Under the pieces are notes generated by a model. That model worked only from the letters and a program-made list of their open reading frames with translations. It did not search any database and was not told the origin of the DNA. Positions 9,083-18,535 of a stretch of 64,000 nt of DNA are shown here, in pieces. This DNA comes from Rhodobacteraceae bacterium UBA6197 (GTDB taxonomy: Bacteria; Pseudomonadota; Alphaproteobacteria; Rhodobacterales; Rhodobacteraceae): the NCBI GenBank assembly GCA_002422085.1, contig DISZ01000018.1, forward strand, positions 68,962 through 132,961, given 5' to 3'. Positions within the stretch are counted from its first letter, which is position 1. Each line of letters begins with the position of its first letter. Made by a program: the position numbers and the translations under genes.

Positions 9083-10257
9083 CCGAACCGCACGACCTTG
9101 ACGCATTGGTGATTGGCGCGGGCCCGGCGGGGCTGATGGCCTGCGAGGCGCTGGCCCGCGCGGGCCGAAAGGTGCTTTTGACCGAGGCCCGCCCCAGCCC
9201 GGCGCGCAAATTTCTGATGGCCGGGAAATCGGGTCTGAACCTGACCCGCGACGAGCCCCTCGCCCGCTTTGCCGCCGCCTATGACAGCGACTGGCTGGCG
9301 CCGATGCTGGCCCGTTTCGGCCCCGAGCAGATCCGCGCCTGGGCCGAGGATCTGGGGATCGCGCTGTTTACCGGCTCGACCGGGCGGGTGTTTCCGACCG
9401 ACATGAAGGCCTCGCCGCTGCTGCGCGCCTGGCTGGCACGCCTGGCGGGGATGGGGGTGGTGATGCGCACCCGCTGGGCCTGGGTCGGGCTGGATCAAGG
9501 GTTTGTGTTCGACACGCCCGAGGGGCGCCAGACCCTGCGCCCCAAGGTCTGCGTTCTGGCCTTGGGCGGCGCAAGCTGGCCGCGGCTTGGCTCGGACGCG
9601 GCATGGGTGCCGCTGCTGGCGGCGGCGGGCGTGGCGATTGCGCCGTTGCGCCCCGCCAACATGGGCTTCACGGTGCCATGGTCGGCGCATATGACGGCGC
9701 ATTTCGGCACCCCGGTCAAAGGCTGCGCGCTGGCGGCCGCGGGCCAGATCAGCCGGGGCGAATGGGTCATCACCCCGAACGGCATCGAGGGCGGCGGCGT
9801 CTACGCGATCTCGGCCGCGGTGCGCGATGGCGCCGCGCTGACACTGGACCTCGCGCCCGAACGCAGCCTGACCGAACTGATCGGCCGGCTTGCGCGCCCG
9901 CAGGGGCGCGACACCACCGCCAACTGGCTGCGCAAGACGCTGCACCTCGATCCGGTCAAGCTCGCGCTGTTGCACGAATGGGGCCGGCCCCTGCCCAAGA
10001 CCGCCCCGGCCCTCGCCCAGCGCCTCAAGGCGCTGCCGGTGCGCCACACCGGCCCGCGGCCGATCGCCGAGGCGATCTCGTCAGCGGGCGGTATCCAACG
10101 CGACGCGCTGACCCCCGATCTGGAACTGACCGCCCTGCCCGGCACCTTCGCCTGCGGCGAGATGCTGGATTGGGAGGCCCCGACCGGCGGCTATCTGCTG
10201 ACCGGCTGCCTGTCCACCGGGCTGCACGCCGGCCGCGCCGCCGCCCGACACCGCTGA
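9079..10257 (+). CDS. HI0933-family flavoprotein (TIGR03862-like)
   Basis: The 392-aa protein starts with a Rossmann FAD-binding motif (VIGAGPAGLMACEALARAG) and then FLMAGKSGLNLTRDEP, which is diagnostic of the HI0933/YhiN flavoprotein group. The C-terminus TFACGEMLDWEAPTGGYLLTGCLSTG closes the FAD site. Distant relatives include the BaiN-type bile-acid reductases, but no substrate can be assigned here. The gene overlaps the MscS gene by 4 bp. It runs into a hairpin element shared with the convergent GST gene. Confidence 0.85.
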   Translation: MTEPHDLDALVIGAGPAGLMACEALARAGRKVLLTEARPSPARKFLMAGKSGLNLTRDEPLARFAAAYDSDWLAPMLARFGPEQIRAWAEDLGIALFTGSTGRVFPTDMKASPLLRAWLARLAGMGVVMRTRWAWVGLDQGFVFDTPEGRQTLRPKVCVLALGGASWPRLGSDAAWVPLLAAAGVAIAPLRPANMGFTVPWSAHMTAHFGTPVKGCALAAAGQISRGEWVITPNGIEGGGVYAISAAVRDGAALTLDLAPERSLTELIGRLARPQGRDTTANWLRKTLHLDPVKLALLHEWGRPLPKTAPALAQRLKALPVRHTGPRPIAEAISSAGGIQRDALTPDLELTALPGTFACGEMLDWEAPTGGYLLTGCLSTGLHAGRAAARHR

Positions 10258-10298
10258 ACCCCGCCACCACCAAACCCCGACACCGCCAACCGACTGCG

Positions 10299-10348
10299 CT
10301 TCTTTTTGGCCTAAATACTCCCGGGGGTCCGGGGGGCGGGCCCCCCGG
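10299..10348. terminator. intergenic terminator-like element, copy 3
   Basis: CTTCTTTTTGGCCTAAATACTCCCGG is the core (given here only for its first bases, 10299-10320). It is followed by the hairpin CCGGGGGGC-GG-GCCCCCCGG at 10329-10348. The element lies between convergent genes. The GST stop codon is inside it, so the last GST codons are made of the hairpin. Confidence 0.6.
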
Positions 10349-10934
10349 TTCTGGCCAGCGCACGCAGCAGTGCCGGGCGGGCGCGCATCCGCGCCAGATA
10401 CGCGCTCAGCCGCGACTCGACGATCGGAAACCGCGCGCTCAGCGCCCAGATCCCGCAATGGGTCAGCAGGATGTCGGGCACGGTCATCGCCTCGCCCATG
10501 ATGAACGGCCCCTCGCCCATCCGCGCCACCAGCACCTTCTGGCTGCGTTCAAACTCCCAGCGCAGGGAGTTCTTGATCGCCGAGTGGCGCAGCTCTTCAG
10601 GCAGGATAAAGCTGTGCCGCGCGGCCATCCACAGCGCCGCGTCAAACTCGTCCAGCAGGAATTGCGTCAGGCTGTCCTGCCGGGCGCGTTCCAGCGTGCC
10701 GGCGGGATAGGTCAGCGCGCCATGATGATCGGCCAGATACTGGATGATTGCGGTGCTGTCGGTGATCGGCGTGCCATCGACGATCAGCACCGGCACCTTG
10801 CCCGCCGGGTTGAACGCCACCACCCCTTCGGACTGCGGCGCGGCCACCACATGGGTAAAGGGCTGGCCCAATTCCTCAAGCATCCACAGCACCCGCAATG
10901 CCCGCGATTCGACCGTTCCGATGACCGTATACAT
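10311..10934 (-). CDS. glutathione S-transferase family protein
   Basis: The 207-aa protein has a thioredoxin-fold N-terminus (MYTVIGTVESRALRVLWMLEELG). The cis-proline and glutathione-contact segment follow as NPAGKVPVLIVDG and ITDSTAIIQYLADH. The rest is the all-helical GST domain. The substrate is unknown. The start at 10934 is chosen from the GST fold and AGAGG 6 bp upstream. The C-terminal residues (TGGPAPRTPGSI) are encoded by the shared terminator hairpin and have no family counterpart, so the original stop may have been displaced when the element arrived. Confidence 0.88.
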   Translation of the reverse strand: MYTVIGTVESRALRVLWMLEELGQPFTHVVAAPQSEGVVAFNPAGKVPVLIVDGTPITDSTAIIQYLADHHGALTYPAGTLERARQDSLTQFLLDEFDAALWMAARHSFILPEELRHSAIKNSLRWEFERSQKVLVARMGEGPFIMGEAMTVPDILLTHCGIWALSARFPIVESRLSAYLARMRARPALLRALARTGGPAPRTPGSI

Positions 10935-11101
10935 GCAATACCTCTTGGCCGCCCGGCGCCGGACCCCGGTCGCTTTGCGCGCCGCCATTGGGCCATGGTC
11001 GCGCCCGCCGCGCAAGTTGCGATTGTGCCCGCTACAAATGCGCCATTGACCCCGCCCTGCGACATGTTGTCCTCTGCGCGCCGCGCAAACCGAGGTTCCC
11101 G

Positions 11102-12337
11102 ATGAACAACGCCCGCCTGATTACCCCCGTATTGATCGGGGGCGCGATCATCCTGATGCTGGGTTTTTCGATCCGCGCCAGCTTTGGCGTGTTCCAGATT
11201 CCGATCGCCGCCGAATTCGGCTGGCCGCGCGCCGAATTCAGCCTGGCAATCGCGATCCAGAACCTTGCCTGGGGCATCGGGCAGCCGATCTTCGGCGCGC
11301 TGGCCGAACGTTTTGGCGACCGCCGCGCGATCTTTGCGGGGGCGATACTCTACGCGCTCGGGTTGGTGCTGTCGTCCTTTGCGGTGACGCCGCTGCAGCA
11401 CCAGATGCTTGAGGTGCTGGTCGGTTTCGGCATTGCCGGCACCGGGTTCGGGGTAATCCTTGCGGTGGTCGGGCGCGCCACCAGCGACGCAAATCGCAGC
11501 CTCAGCCTGGGGATTGCCACCGCCGCCGGGTCGGCGGGGCAGGTTTTCGGCGCGCCGCTGGCGGCCGGGCTTTTGGCCTATTTCCCCTGGCAGACGGTAT
11601 TCATCCTCTTTGCCGCGATCATCCTGATGGCGCTTTTCGCGCTGCCCTTGCTGCGTGCCCCGGCCCGCGCCAGCCGCGCCGAGCTGGAACAAAGCATGGG
11701 CGCCGTCCTGCGACGCGCGTTTCAGGACCCGTCTTACATATTGATTTTCGTAGGCTTTTTCTCGTGCGGCTATCAGCTTGGCTTTATCACCGCGCATTTC
11801 CCGGCAATGGTGACCGAGATGTGCGGCGCCGTCGATCCGTCGGGAATGCTGGCGGGGCTGGGCATATCCTCGACCTCGGCGCTGGGGGCGGCGGCGATCT
11901 CGATCATCGGCCTGGCCAATATCTGCGGCACGATTCTGGCCGGCTGGATGGGCAAGCGCTGGACCAAGAAATACCTGCTGGCGGCGATCTACGCGGCCCG
12001 CACGGTGATTGCGGCGACGTTCATCCTGATGCCGATCACGCCGGTGACGGTGGTGCTGTTTTCGGTGTCGATGGGGGCGCTGTGGCTGGCGACGGTGCCG
12101 CTGACCTCGGGGCTGATCGCGCATATCTACGGGCTGCGCTACATGGGCACGCTTTACGGATTTGTGTTTCTAAGCCACCAGATCGGGTCGTTTCTGGGGG
12201 TCTGGCTGGGCGGCAAGCTTTACGATCTTTACGGCGACTATACGATGGTCTGGTGGATCGGCGTCGGCGTCGGAGCGTTTTCGGCGATTGTGCATCTGCC
12301 GGTCCGGGAACGCGAAATGGCGCTTGCCGCGGCCTGA
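11102..12337 (+). CDS. MFS transporter (monocarboxylate/oxalate-formate-like)
   Basis: The 411-aa protein has about 12 hydrophobic segments. The MFS signature between helices 2 and 3 appears as GALAERFGDRRAIFAGA. Segments such as IRASFGVFQIPIAAEFGW, GYQLGFITAHFPAMV and YGLRYMGTLYGFVFLSHQIGSF resemble the monocarboxylate-type branch of the superfamily. The cargo is not determined. The ATG at 11102 has GAGG upstream and starts just before helix 1. It is divergent from the GST gene and ends close to the convergent HAD gene. Confidence 0.88.
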   Translation: MNNARLITPVLIGGAIILMLGFSIRASFGVFQIPIAAEFGWPRAEFSLAIAIQNLAWGIGQPIFGALAERFGDRRAIFAGAILYALGLVLSSFAVTPLQHQMLEVLVGFGIAGTGFGVILAVVGRATSDANRSLSLGIATAAGSAGQVFGAPLAAGLLAYFPWQTVFILFAAIILMALFALPLLRAPARASRAELEQSMGAVLRRAFQDPSYILIFVGFFSCGYQLGFITAHFPAMVTEMCGAVDPSGMLAGLGISSTSALGAAAISIIGLANICGTILAGWMGKRWTKKYLLAAIYAARTVIAATFILMPITPVTVVLFSVSMGALWLATVPLTSGLIAHIYGLRYMGTLYGFVFLSHQIGSFLGVWLGGKLYDLYGDYTMVWWIGVGVGAFSAIVHLPVREREMALAAA

Positions 12338-12348
12338 CGGCAGGCCGC

Positions 12349-13041
12349 TCAGCGGGGTTGCCCAAAACCGGCGGGCAGGGGCAGATCAGCATAGGTTTCG
12401 GCGCGATGGGCGCAAAAACCGAACTCGGGGCGGCGGGTGCAGCCCGGCCCGACCGCCAGCGTGACCAGCCCCGCACCCTGCGCCGAGCGCGCGCCGGGCA
12501 GCGAATCCTCGATCGCGAAGGCGTGAACCGGCGCCAGCCGCAGCGCCGCAAGGGTGGTCACGAACGGCAGCGGGTCCGGCTTGCCGCGCGGCAACTCGGC
12601 CCCCGAGACGATGGCCTCGACCTCGCCCCGCAGGTCCAGATGGTCAAGCGCCGCCAGAATGTGCCGCCGCGGGCTCGAGGAACAGACCGCGATCCGCAAG
12701 CCCTGCCGGTGCATATGCCGCAAGAATTCGGCCGCGCCCGGCACCGGTTCGCGCATCCGTGGCAACAGATGGTCGGCCTCGGCGCCGATCTCGTCGCCCA
12801 GCTTGCGATGCGTTTGCGCCGGCAACGGCGTGCCGAACAGATCGTCCAGAAATCCCGCCAGCCCGCGCCCGACATGGGCATCCAGCAGCGCCCGCGACGG
12901 GGTCGCCCCATAGCGCCGCGCCACGATGACCTTGGCCTCTTCCCAGGCCGGTTCAGAATGCACCAACGTCCCGTCCAGATCAAAGATCGCCGCCCGAAAC
13001 CCGGCGGGGTCAAAGATCGCATTTCCCATCGGGGGGATCAT
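12349..13041 (-). CDS. HAD-superfamily (subfamily IA) phosphatase
   Basis: The 230-aa protein carries all four HAD motifs: FDLDGTLVHSE (nucleophile Asp), CSSSP (motif II Thr/Ser), the lysine in PRGKPDPLPF, and IEDSLPGARSA for the metal-binding acids. The helical cap between motifs I and II is of the C1 type seen in beta-phosphoglucomutase-like enzymes. The substrate is probably a small sugar or organic phosphate, but it is not identifiable. AAAGG lies 9 bp upstream of the ATG at 13041. The gene is divergent from the inositol-monophosphatase gene, with a 44-bp gap. Confidence 0.9.
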   Translation of the reverse strand: MIPPMGNAIFDPAGFRAAIFDLDGTLVHSEPAWEEAKVIVARRYGATPSRALLDAHVGRGLAGFLDDLFGTPLPAQTHRKLGDEIGAEADHLLPRMREPVPGAAEFLRHMHRQGLRIAVCSSSPRRHILAALDHLDLRGEVEAIVSGAELPRGKPDPLPFVTTLAALRLAPVHAFAIEDSLPGARSAQGAGLVTLAVGPGCTRRPEFGFCAHRAETYADLPLPAGFGQPR

Positions 13042-13085
13042 GCTGATAGCCTTTCACAAAGTTCATCGACAAAGGTGAGGGACCG

Positions 13086-13880
13086 ATGCCAGCAAACGAG
13101 ATCACCCGGCGCTATGCCGAGGCGCAAAGAATTGCAAGCGAAGCGGGCGCCATGGCGCTGGCGTATTTTCGCCGCTGGGACCGGCTGACGATCGAAACCA
13201 AGGGCCATCAGGACTTTGTCTCCGAGGCCGACAAGAACGTCGAGCTGGCGGTGCGGGCCGCCCTCGCCAAGGCCTTTCCCGACGATGGCATCGTCGGTGA
13301 AGAGGCCGCGCCAGATCCCGGCTCCAGCGGCTACACTTGGGTCATCGACCCGATCGACGGCACCACGAACTTCATCAACGGCATCCCGCAATGGTGCGTG
13401 ATCCTGGCCTGCGTGCGCGCCGGCCGCACCGAGATCGGCGTGATCCATGACCCGGTGCATGACGAGATGCACCACGCCCGCCGCGGCGGTGGCGCCTTTT
13501 GCAACGACCGCCCGATCCGCTGCGCCACCGGCAAAAGCCTGCGCGACGGCTCGATCGGGGTCGGCTTTTCCGGGCGCACCCCCAGCGACGCGATCAAGCG
13601 TCTGGTCAATGCGGTGATCGACGAGGGCGGCGTGTTCTGGCGCAACGGGTCGGGCGGGCTGTCGCTGGCCTATGTCGCCTCGGGGCGGATTCTGGGCTAT
13701 CTCGAGGAACATATGAACGCCTGGGATTACCTGGCCGGGCATCTGATCGTGGCCGAAGCCGGCGGCAAGGTCGAGCCGGTCGATGCCGATGTCTCGATCG
13801 CGCGCGGTGGCCGCGTCGTGCTGGGCGCCGCCGACTGCTGGGACGATATCGTGAAACTGGCCGACTGCGCCTATGGCTGA
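13086..13880 (+). CDS. inositol monophosphatase / CysQ-SuhB family phosphatase
   Basis: The 264-aa protein shows the metal-binding signatures of the lithium-sensitive phosphatase family: EEAAPDPG with the first Glu, WVIDPIDGTTNFINGIP with the central Asp residues, and AWDYLAGHLIVAEAGGKV with the last Asp. Members hydrolyse inositol phosphate, PAP or fructose bisphosphate, and the sequence alone does not separate these. GAGG sits just upstream of the ATG. It faces the ABC transporter operon across a terminator-like element. Confidence 0.9.
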   Translation: MPANEITRRYAEAQRIASEAGAMALAYFRRWDRLTIETKGHQDFVSEADKNVELAVRAALAKAFPDDGIVGEEAAPDPGSSGYTWVIDPIDGTTNFINGIPQWCVILACVRAGRTEIGVIHDPVHDEMHHARRGGGAFCNDRPIRCATGKSLRDGSIGVGFSGRTPSDAIKRLVNAVIDEGGVFWRNGSGGLSLAYVASGRILGYLEEHMNAWDYLAGHLIVAEAGGKVEPVDADVSIARGGRVVLGAADCWDDIVKLADCAYG

Positions 13881-13976
13881 GCGCCAAGCCCGAGGCGGGC
13901 ACCAACGCCGGCCCCCTGCGGCCACGCCCGAGGCTCCCGATCCCCGATCCGGGCCCCGGCGGCCCGCCCCCTCGCG

Positions 13977-14016
13977 GCTTCTTTTTGGCAGAAATACTCC
14001 CGCCGGAGGCTCCCGC
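13977..14016. terminator. intergenic terminator-like element, copy 4
   Basis: The core GCTTCTTTTTGGCAGAAATA is followed by CTCCCGCCGGAGGCTCCCG. It lies between the convergent inositol-monophosphatase gene and the ABC-transporter operon. Read on the minus strand a short CTCC/GGAG hairpin precedes TATTTC. It is a half version of the palindromes at 3433 and 62816. Confidence 0.5.
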
Positions 14017-14032
14017 AGGTGCCGCAAGCGCC

Positions 14033-15118
14033 TCAGCCGGGCAACAGCACCGGACCCGACGCCGCAAACGAAAGCGTGACCTCTTGCCCCGGCTTGAACG
14101 GGTCGGTCACGTCATCCAGCACCGCGAACAACGACCCGAAGGCGGCGCCGACGGTATATTCCATCCGGCTGCCGACATAGGTGGCCTTTTCGATCACCGC
14201 CGGAACGCCCTCGCCCGCGCCTTTCAGCACCCGCACCCGTGAGGGGCGCACCGCCAGCTGTGCCGGGCCGGGGGGCAATCCGCGCGACGGCAGGCTGTGC
14301 AGATAGCCGCCGATCGAGATTTCGGCGGTGTCGCCCTTTGTGCTGACGATCTCGCAAGGGATCAGGTTGGCCTCGCCGATGAAATCGGCCACGAAGGCAT
14401 CGGCGGGCGCCTCATACAGATCGCGCGGCGTGCCGATCTGGGCGATGGCGGCGTTGCGCATCACCACGATCTCGTCCGAGACCGCCAGTGCCTCTTCCTG
14501 ATCGTGGGTGACATAGACCACGGTCAGGCCCAGGTTCTGCTGGATCTCGCGGATCTCTTCGCGCACCTGTCGGCGCAGCTTGGCATCCAGATTTGACAGC
14601 GGCTCGTCAAACAGCAGCACCTGCGGTTCCAGCACCAGCGCGCGGGCCACGGCAACGCGCTGCTGCTGGCCGCCCGACAGCTCGGACGGCAGCCGCGCGC
14701 CATAGTCGGTCAACCCGACAAGACCCAGCCCCGCCATCGCCCGGTCGCGGCAATCGGCCTTGGCAAAGCCTGAGAACTTGAGCCCGTAGCTGACGTTTTC
14801 CAGCACCGTCATATGCGGAAACAGCGCGTAGGACTGAAACACCATCGACACGTCGCGGTCGGTCGCGGGCAGCGTGGTGACATCCATGTCACCGATCAGG
14901 ATCTTGCCCGAGGTGACCATCTCCAACCCCGCGATCAGCCGCAGCGTGGTGGTCTTGCCGCAGCCCGAGGGGCCGAGCAGCGTGACCAGCCGGCCCGGCG
15001 CGATCTCCAGGCTGACATCATCGACCGCGACAACCTTGCGGCCATAGACCTTGGTCACACCCTGAAAGCTGACCGAGGCGGCTTTGGCGTGGACGCCGGA
15101 CTTGAGGGCTTCGGTCAT
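14033..15118 (-). CDS. ABC transporter ATP-binding protein (Fe3+/spermidine-putrescine type)
   Basis: The 361-aa ATPase has Walker A GPSGCGKTTTLRL, Q-loop VFQSYALFPHMTV, signature LSGGQQQRVA, Walker B VLLFDEPLSNLDA and the H-loop THDQEE. A C-terminal TOBE-like regulatory domain follows (LPPGPAQLAVRPSRVRVL). It belongs to the FbpC/PotA group that powers periplasmic-binding-protein importers. The ATG at 15118 comes 1 bp after the permease stop and has AAGGA upstream; an in-frame ATG at 15139 is less likely. It is the last gene of the binding protein-permease-ATPase operon. Confidence 0.92.
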   Translation of the reverse strand: MTEALKSGVHAKAASVSFQGVTKVYGRKVVAVDDVSLEIAPGRLVTLLGPSGCGKTTTLRLIAGLEMVTSGKILIGDMDVTTLPATDRDVSMVFQSYALFPHMTVLENVSYGLKFSGFAKADCRDRAMAGLGLVGLTDYGARLPSELSGGQQQRVAVARALVLEPQVLLFDEPLSNLDAKLRRQVREEIREIQQNLGLTVVYVTHDQEEALAVSDEIVVMRNAAIAQIGTPRDLYEAPADAFVADFIGEANLIPCEIVSTKGDTAEISIGGYLHSLPSRGLPPGPAQLAVRPSRVRVLKGAGEGVPAVIEKATYVGSRMEYTVGAAFGSLFAVLDDVTDPFKPGQEVTLSFAASGPVLLPG

Positions 15119-15119
15119 C

Positions 15120-17372
15120 TCAGGTTCCTTTGGGGTCATGGCTGGTGCGGCGCCCGATCCGGGTGCGCCCCACCGCCAGTTGCAAAAGCCCGACCGCCGC
15201 CAGCATCACAAAGATCAGCGCGGTGGAATAGGCGATGGCAAGGCCGTAGTCGTTGTTCTCGACCCGGCCGATGATATAGCTGGTGGCCATGTCATAGCGC
15301 GCCGAGACCAGAAAGATCACCGCCGAGATCGCCGTCATCGCCCGCACGAAACTATAGACCAATGCGGCCAGGATCGCCGGGCGCAGCAAGGGCAAGATCA
15401 CCCGGCGGAAGGTCTGCCACGAATTCGCGCCCAGCGTCAGCGAGGATTCGTCCAGCGATCTGTCAAGCTGCGACATCGAGGCGATGCCCGCCCGCACCCC
15501 CACCGGCATGTTGCGAAACACGAAGCTGACAATCAGGATCAGCCCGGTGCCGGTAATCTCGATCGGCGGCACGTTGAAGGCCAGGATATAGCTGACGCCG
15601 ATCACCGTGCCGGGGATTGCAAACGACAGCATGGTGCCAAATTCAAACGCCCGCTTGCCGGCAAAGTTCTGCCGCGTCAGCAGGTAGGCGGTAATCAGCC
15701 CGACCGCCGCGGTCAGCGGCGCCGCAAGGGTCGAAATCACGATCGTGGTGAAAAAGCTGTCCCAGGCCGAGCCGGTCCAGCGCAGCGCGCCATCGGCAAA
15801 CGACACCCGGAACGCGGTCAGGTAATGCTTGAGCGTGATCGTGTCATCGACCCCCCAAAGCTGCACCACCGAGCCGTAAAGGATCATCCCGTAGATCACC
15901 ACGGTAAAGGCGACCCAAAGGGCGGCGATCACATAGACCGGCACCGCCAGCCCGGCGGGCATCGCCGGATGCACGCCCGCATCGCCCTTGCCGGTCACCG
16001 TGGTATAGCTTTTGCGCCCCAGCCAGAAACGCTGCACATAGAACGCCCCCAGCGTGAAGGCCAACAACACGATCGCCAGAATCGCCGCCCGGCTCTGGTC
16101 ATATTGCGCGCCGACGATGGCAAAGAAGATCTCGGTTGACAGCACGTCGTAATTGCCGCCCAGCACCAGCGGGTTGCCGAAATCGGCCATGGATTCGATG
16201 AACCCCAGCAAGAACGCATTGGCCAGACCGGGCCGCATCAGCGGCAGCGAGATGGTGCGAAAGGTCTGCCAGCGGTTCGCGCGCAGCGTCTGGGCGGCCT
16301 CTTCCATCGACGGGCTGACGCCCTCGACCACGCCGATCAGCACCAGAAAGGCAATCGGCGTAAAGGCCAGAACCTGCGCGATCAGGATGCCGGGCAGGCC
16401 GTAGATCCAGCGCGTCGGGCGCACGCCCAGCAGGTCGGCCGTCCAGGTCGTCACCGCGCCCGACAGGCCGAACAGCAGGATGATCGCCAGGCCGATGACG
16501 AAGGGCGGGGTGATGATCGGCAGCACTGTCAGCGCCCGAAGCGCGCCCTTGAAGCGAAACCCCGACCGCGTCAGCACCAGCGCAAAGACCAGCCCCAGCG
16601 CGGTGGTCAGCACCCCGACCAGCACCGCCAGAAACAGCGAATTCCACGCCACGCCGCAGCGTGCGCCGTTCAGGCAGCCAAGGCCCCAGATCCGGTTCGA
16701 AAACATGCTGTCAAAGAACCCGGCCAGCGAATAGCCGCCGCCTTTGACCGCAAAGGCCGACAGCAGCATCTTCAGGATCGGGTAGAACACAAAGATCGTG
16801 ACCACGGCGATCACCCCGCCGATGGCGCCGGTGACAAACACATCGCCGCCGACCGCGCCGCGCGCCGCGATGCCTTGGGTGAACAGGAACAGGAAGGCCG
16901 AGGCGGTTATCAGCGCGCCATAGCCCATGCCGAACTGGCGCGTTCCAAGCGGGCCGAACAGCGCCTCGAGCCAGGGCGCGGTCCAGCCGCGCAAGCCGAT
17001 GCCAAGGCCCTGCGCCACCAGCCAGGCAAAGCCAAAGCCGCCCGCAAGGATCAGCACGCGGGCATAAAGCGGATCGGTCTTGCGCCGCCCCAGCACCAGA
17101 AGCGGCGCCGCCAGCGCCAGAAGCATCGGCGCCAGCCACAGCTTTTGCCCCAGCGCCAGCAAGACCGCCGCGGGGGCGGCGTCGGGCCGGGTCGGCCAGC
17201 CGTCCAGCAGCCAGTCGAACGACCAGAACTCTTCCAGCCCATACCAGGGCAGAAGCGCGAACCCGACCCATCCGGCAACGATCCAGAAGATCAGAACCGG
17301 ATGGGTAGTCTTTTCAAGGCTGACGGTCCGCAAACGGCTTACTGCGGCAGCGTCGAGACTTCGGTATCCCAT
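15120..17372 (-). CDS. fused ABC permease, iron(III)-type importer
   Basis: The 750-aa protein contains two binding-protein-dependent permease domains in tandem. Each has an EAA loop: EEAAQTLRANRWQTFRTISLP in the middle and DESSLTLGANSWQTFRRVILP near the C-terminus (positions about 400 and 650). This FbpB-like double permease is typical of Fe3+ uptake systems. The N-terminus adds extra hydrophobic segments. The start is uncertain: the ATG at 17372 overlaps the upstream gene by 34 bp, and a TTG shortly after the upstream stop is the main alternative. Confidence 0.88.
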   Translation of the reverse strand: MGYRSLDAAAVSRLRTVSLEKTTHPVLIFWIVAGWVGFALLPWYGLEEFWSFDWLLDGWPTRPDAAPAAVLLALGQKLWLAPMLLALAAPLLVLGRRKTDPLYARVLILAGGFGFAWLVAQGLGIGLRGWTAPWLEALFGPLGTRQFGMGYGALITASAFLFLFTQGIAARGAVGGDVFVTGAIGGVIAVVTIFVFYPILKMLLSAFAVKGGGYSLAGFFDSMFSNRIWGLGCLNGARCGVAWNSLFLAVLVGVLTTALGLVFALVLTRSGFRFKGALRALTVLPIITPPFVIGLAIILLFGLSGAVTTWTADLLGVRPTRWIYGLPGILIAQVLAFTPIAFLVLIGVVEGVSPSMEEAAQTLRANRWQTFRTISLPLMRPGLANAFLLGFIESMADFGNPLVLGGNYDVLSTEIFFAIVGAQYDQSRAAILAIVLLAFTLGAFYVQRFWLGRKSYTTVTGKGDAGVHPAMPAGLAVPVYVIAALWVAFTVVIYGMILYGSVVQLWGVDDTITLKHYLTAFRVSFADGALRWTGSAWDSFFTTIVISTLAAPLTAAVGLITAYLLTRQNFAGKRAFEFGTMLSFAIPGTVIGVSYILAFNVPPIEITGTGLILIVSFVFRNMPVGVRAGIASMSQLDRSLDESSLTLGANSWQTFRRVILPLLRPAILAALVYSFVRAMTAISAVIFLVSARYDMATSYIIGRVENNDYGLAIAYSTALIFVMLAAVGLLQLAVGRTRIGRRTSHDPKGT

Positions 17373-18364
17373 TTGCTCAGAAGACGTTGGCGTTCGTCGC
17401 TGGAGCCGTATTTCTTGAAGTCATAGTCGATCAGCTTGATCGCCGACAGGTCGGGCGCAAACTCGGATTTCGCGGCGCCGACGTTCGACATCACCTGAAA
17501 CGCGTTGACCCCAAGGGCAAGGTCCTGCGCCTCTTTGCTCAGCGCCCAGTCGTAGAACTTTTTCGCCGCCTCCATGTTGCGCGCGCCCTTGATGATCGAC
17601 ATCGAGCCGATCTCGTAGCCGGTGCCCTCGCAGGGGGCGACGGTGACGATCGGGAAGCCGGCGACGGTCTGCGCCACGGCGTCATGCATGAACACGATGC
17701 CGACGGTGGTTTCGCCCTGCCCCGCCGCCTTGATCGGCGCCGAGCCGGACTTGGTGTATTGGTTCACATTGGCATGCAGGCGCTTCATGTAGTCAAAGCC
17801 GCCGTCCTCGCCGAACAGCTGCACCATGGTGGCCAGCGTGGTATAGGCCGTGCCCGAGGAATTCGGGTTGGCGATCTGGATCTGGCCCTTGAATTCGGGC
17901 TTGGTCAGGTCTTCCCAGCATTTCGGCTCGGGCAGGTTGTTGGCGGCCAGCAGATCGGTGTTATAGCCAAACCCGAGCGCGCCGGAATAAATGCCGATCG
18001 TCTTGTCGCCCGCCGAGGCGGCCTGCGCCAGCGCCCAGGGGTGCAACTGGTCGCGCATCGGCGAGATATAGGGTTCGGTCAGGTCTTCTTCGGCGGCTTG
18101 TAGATGCGGGTCACCGGTGCCGCCCCACCAGACATCGCCCTTCGGATTCGAGGCCTCGGCCTGAAGCTGCGCATAGGTTTCGCCCGAAGATTTCCGGGTC
18201 ATGTCAACGTCGATCCCCGAGGCCTCTTCAAAGCCGCGCGCCATGGCCTGACACCATTCTTCCTGTGCGGCACAATAAAGGCTGAGCCGTTCAGCCTGTG
18301 CCGCCTGCGCGCCAAACGCCAGGGTCAGGGCCGCAACGGAAACGCCAAGCGTGTGTTTTTTCAT
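17339..18364 (-). CDS. periplasmic substrate-binding protein, Fe3+-type ABC importer
   Basis: The 341-aa precursor has a Sec signal peptide (MKKHTLGVSVAALTLAFGAQAAQA). The mature part opens RLSLYCAAQEEWCQAMARGFEE, the usual family-1 ligand-binding fold. VWWGGTGDPHLQAAEEDL and YKTSSGETYAQL-like segments fit the AfuA/FbpA cluster. The ligand is probably ferric iron or a ferric chelate, but related proteins bind phosphonates or polyamines, so this is tentative. GGAGG lies directly before the ATG at 18364. It is first in the importer operon. Confidence 0.86.
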   Translation of the reverse strand: MKKHTLGVSVAALTLAFGAQAAQAERLSLYCAAQEEWCQAMARGFEEASGIDVDMTRKSSGETYAQLQAEASNPKGDVWWGGTGDPHLQAAEEDLTEPYISPMRDQLHPWALAQAASAGDKTIGIYSGALGFGYNTDLLAANNLPEPKCWEDLTKPEFKGQIQIANPNSSGTAYTTLATMVQLFGEDGGFDYMKRLHANVNQYTKSGSAPIKAAGQGETTVGIVFMHDAVAQTVAGFPIVTVAPCEGTGYEIGSMSIIKGARNMEAAKKFYDWALSKEAQDLALGVNAFQVMSNVGAAKSEFAPDLSAIKLIDYDFKKYGSSDERQRLLSKWDTEVSTLPQ

Positions 18365-18535
18365 GGTATCCTCCCCAGGATGCAAAGCGACATGGTCGCG
18401 TAAATTGTCGCGTATTTTTGTAACAAATTTTCGTCAAGCCTATTGCCAAGCCCGCGCGCATGGCAACAGAATTCTACCAAACGGTATAAGTCCGCGCGAT
18501 GCCGGACTGGCCCAACAAAAGAAAGCAGGCCCGAC

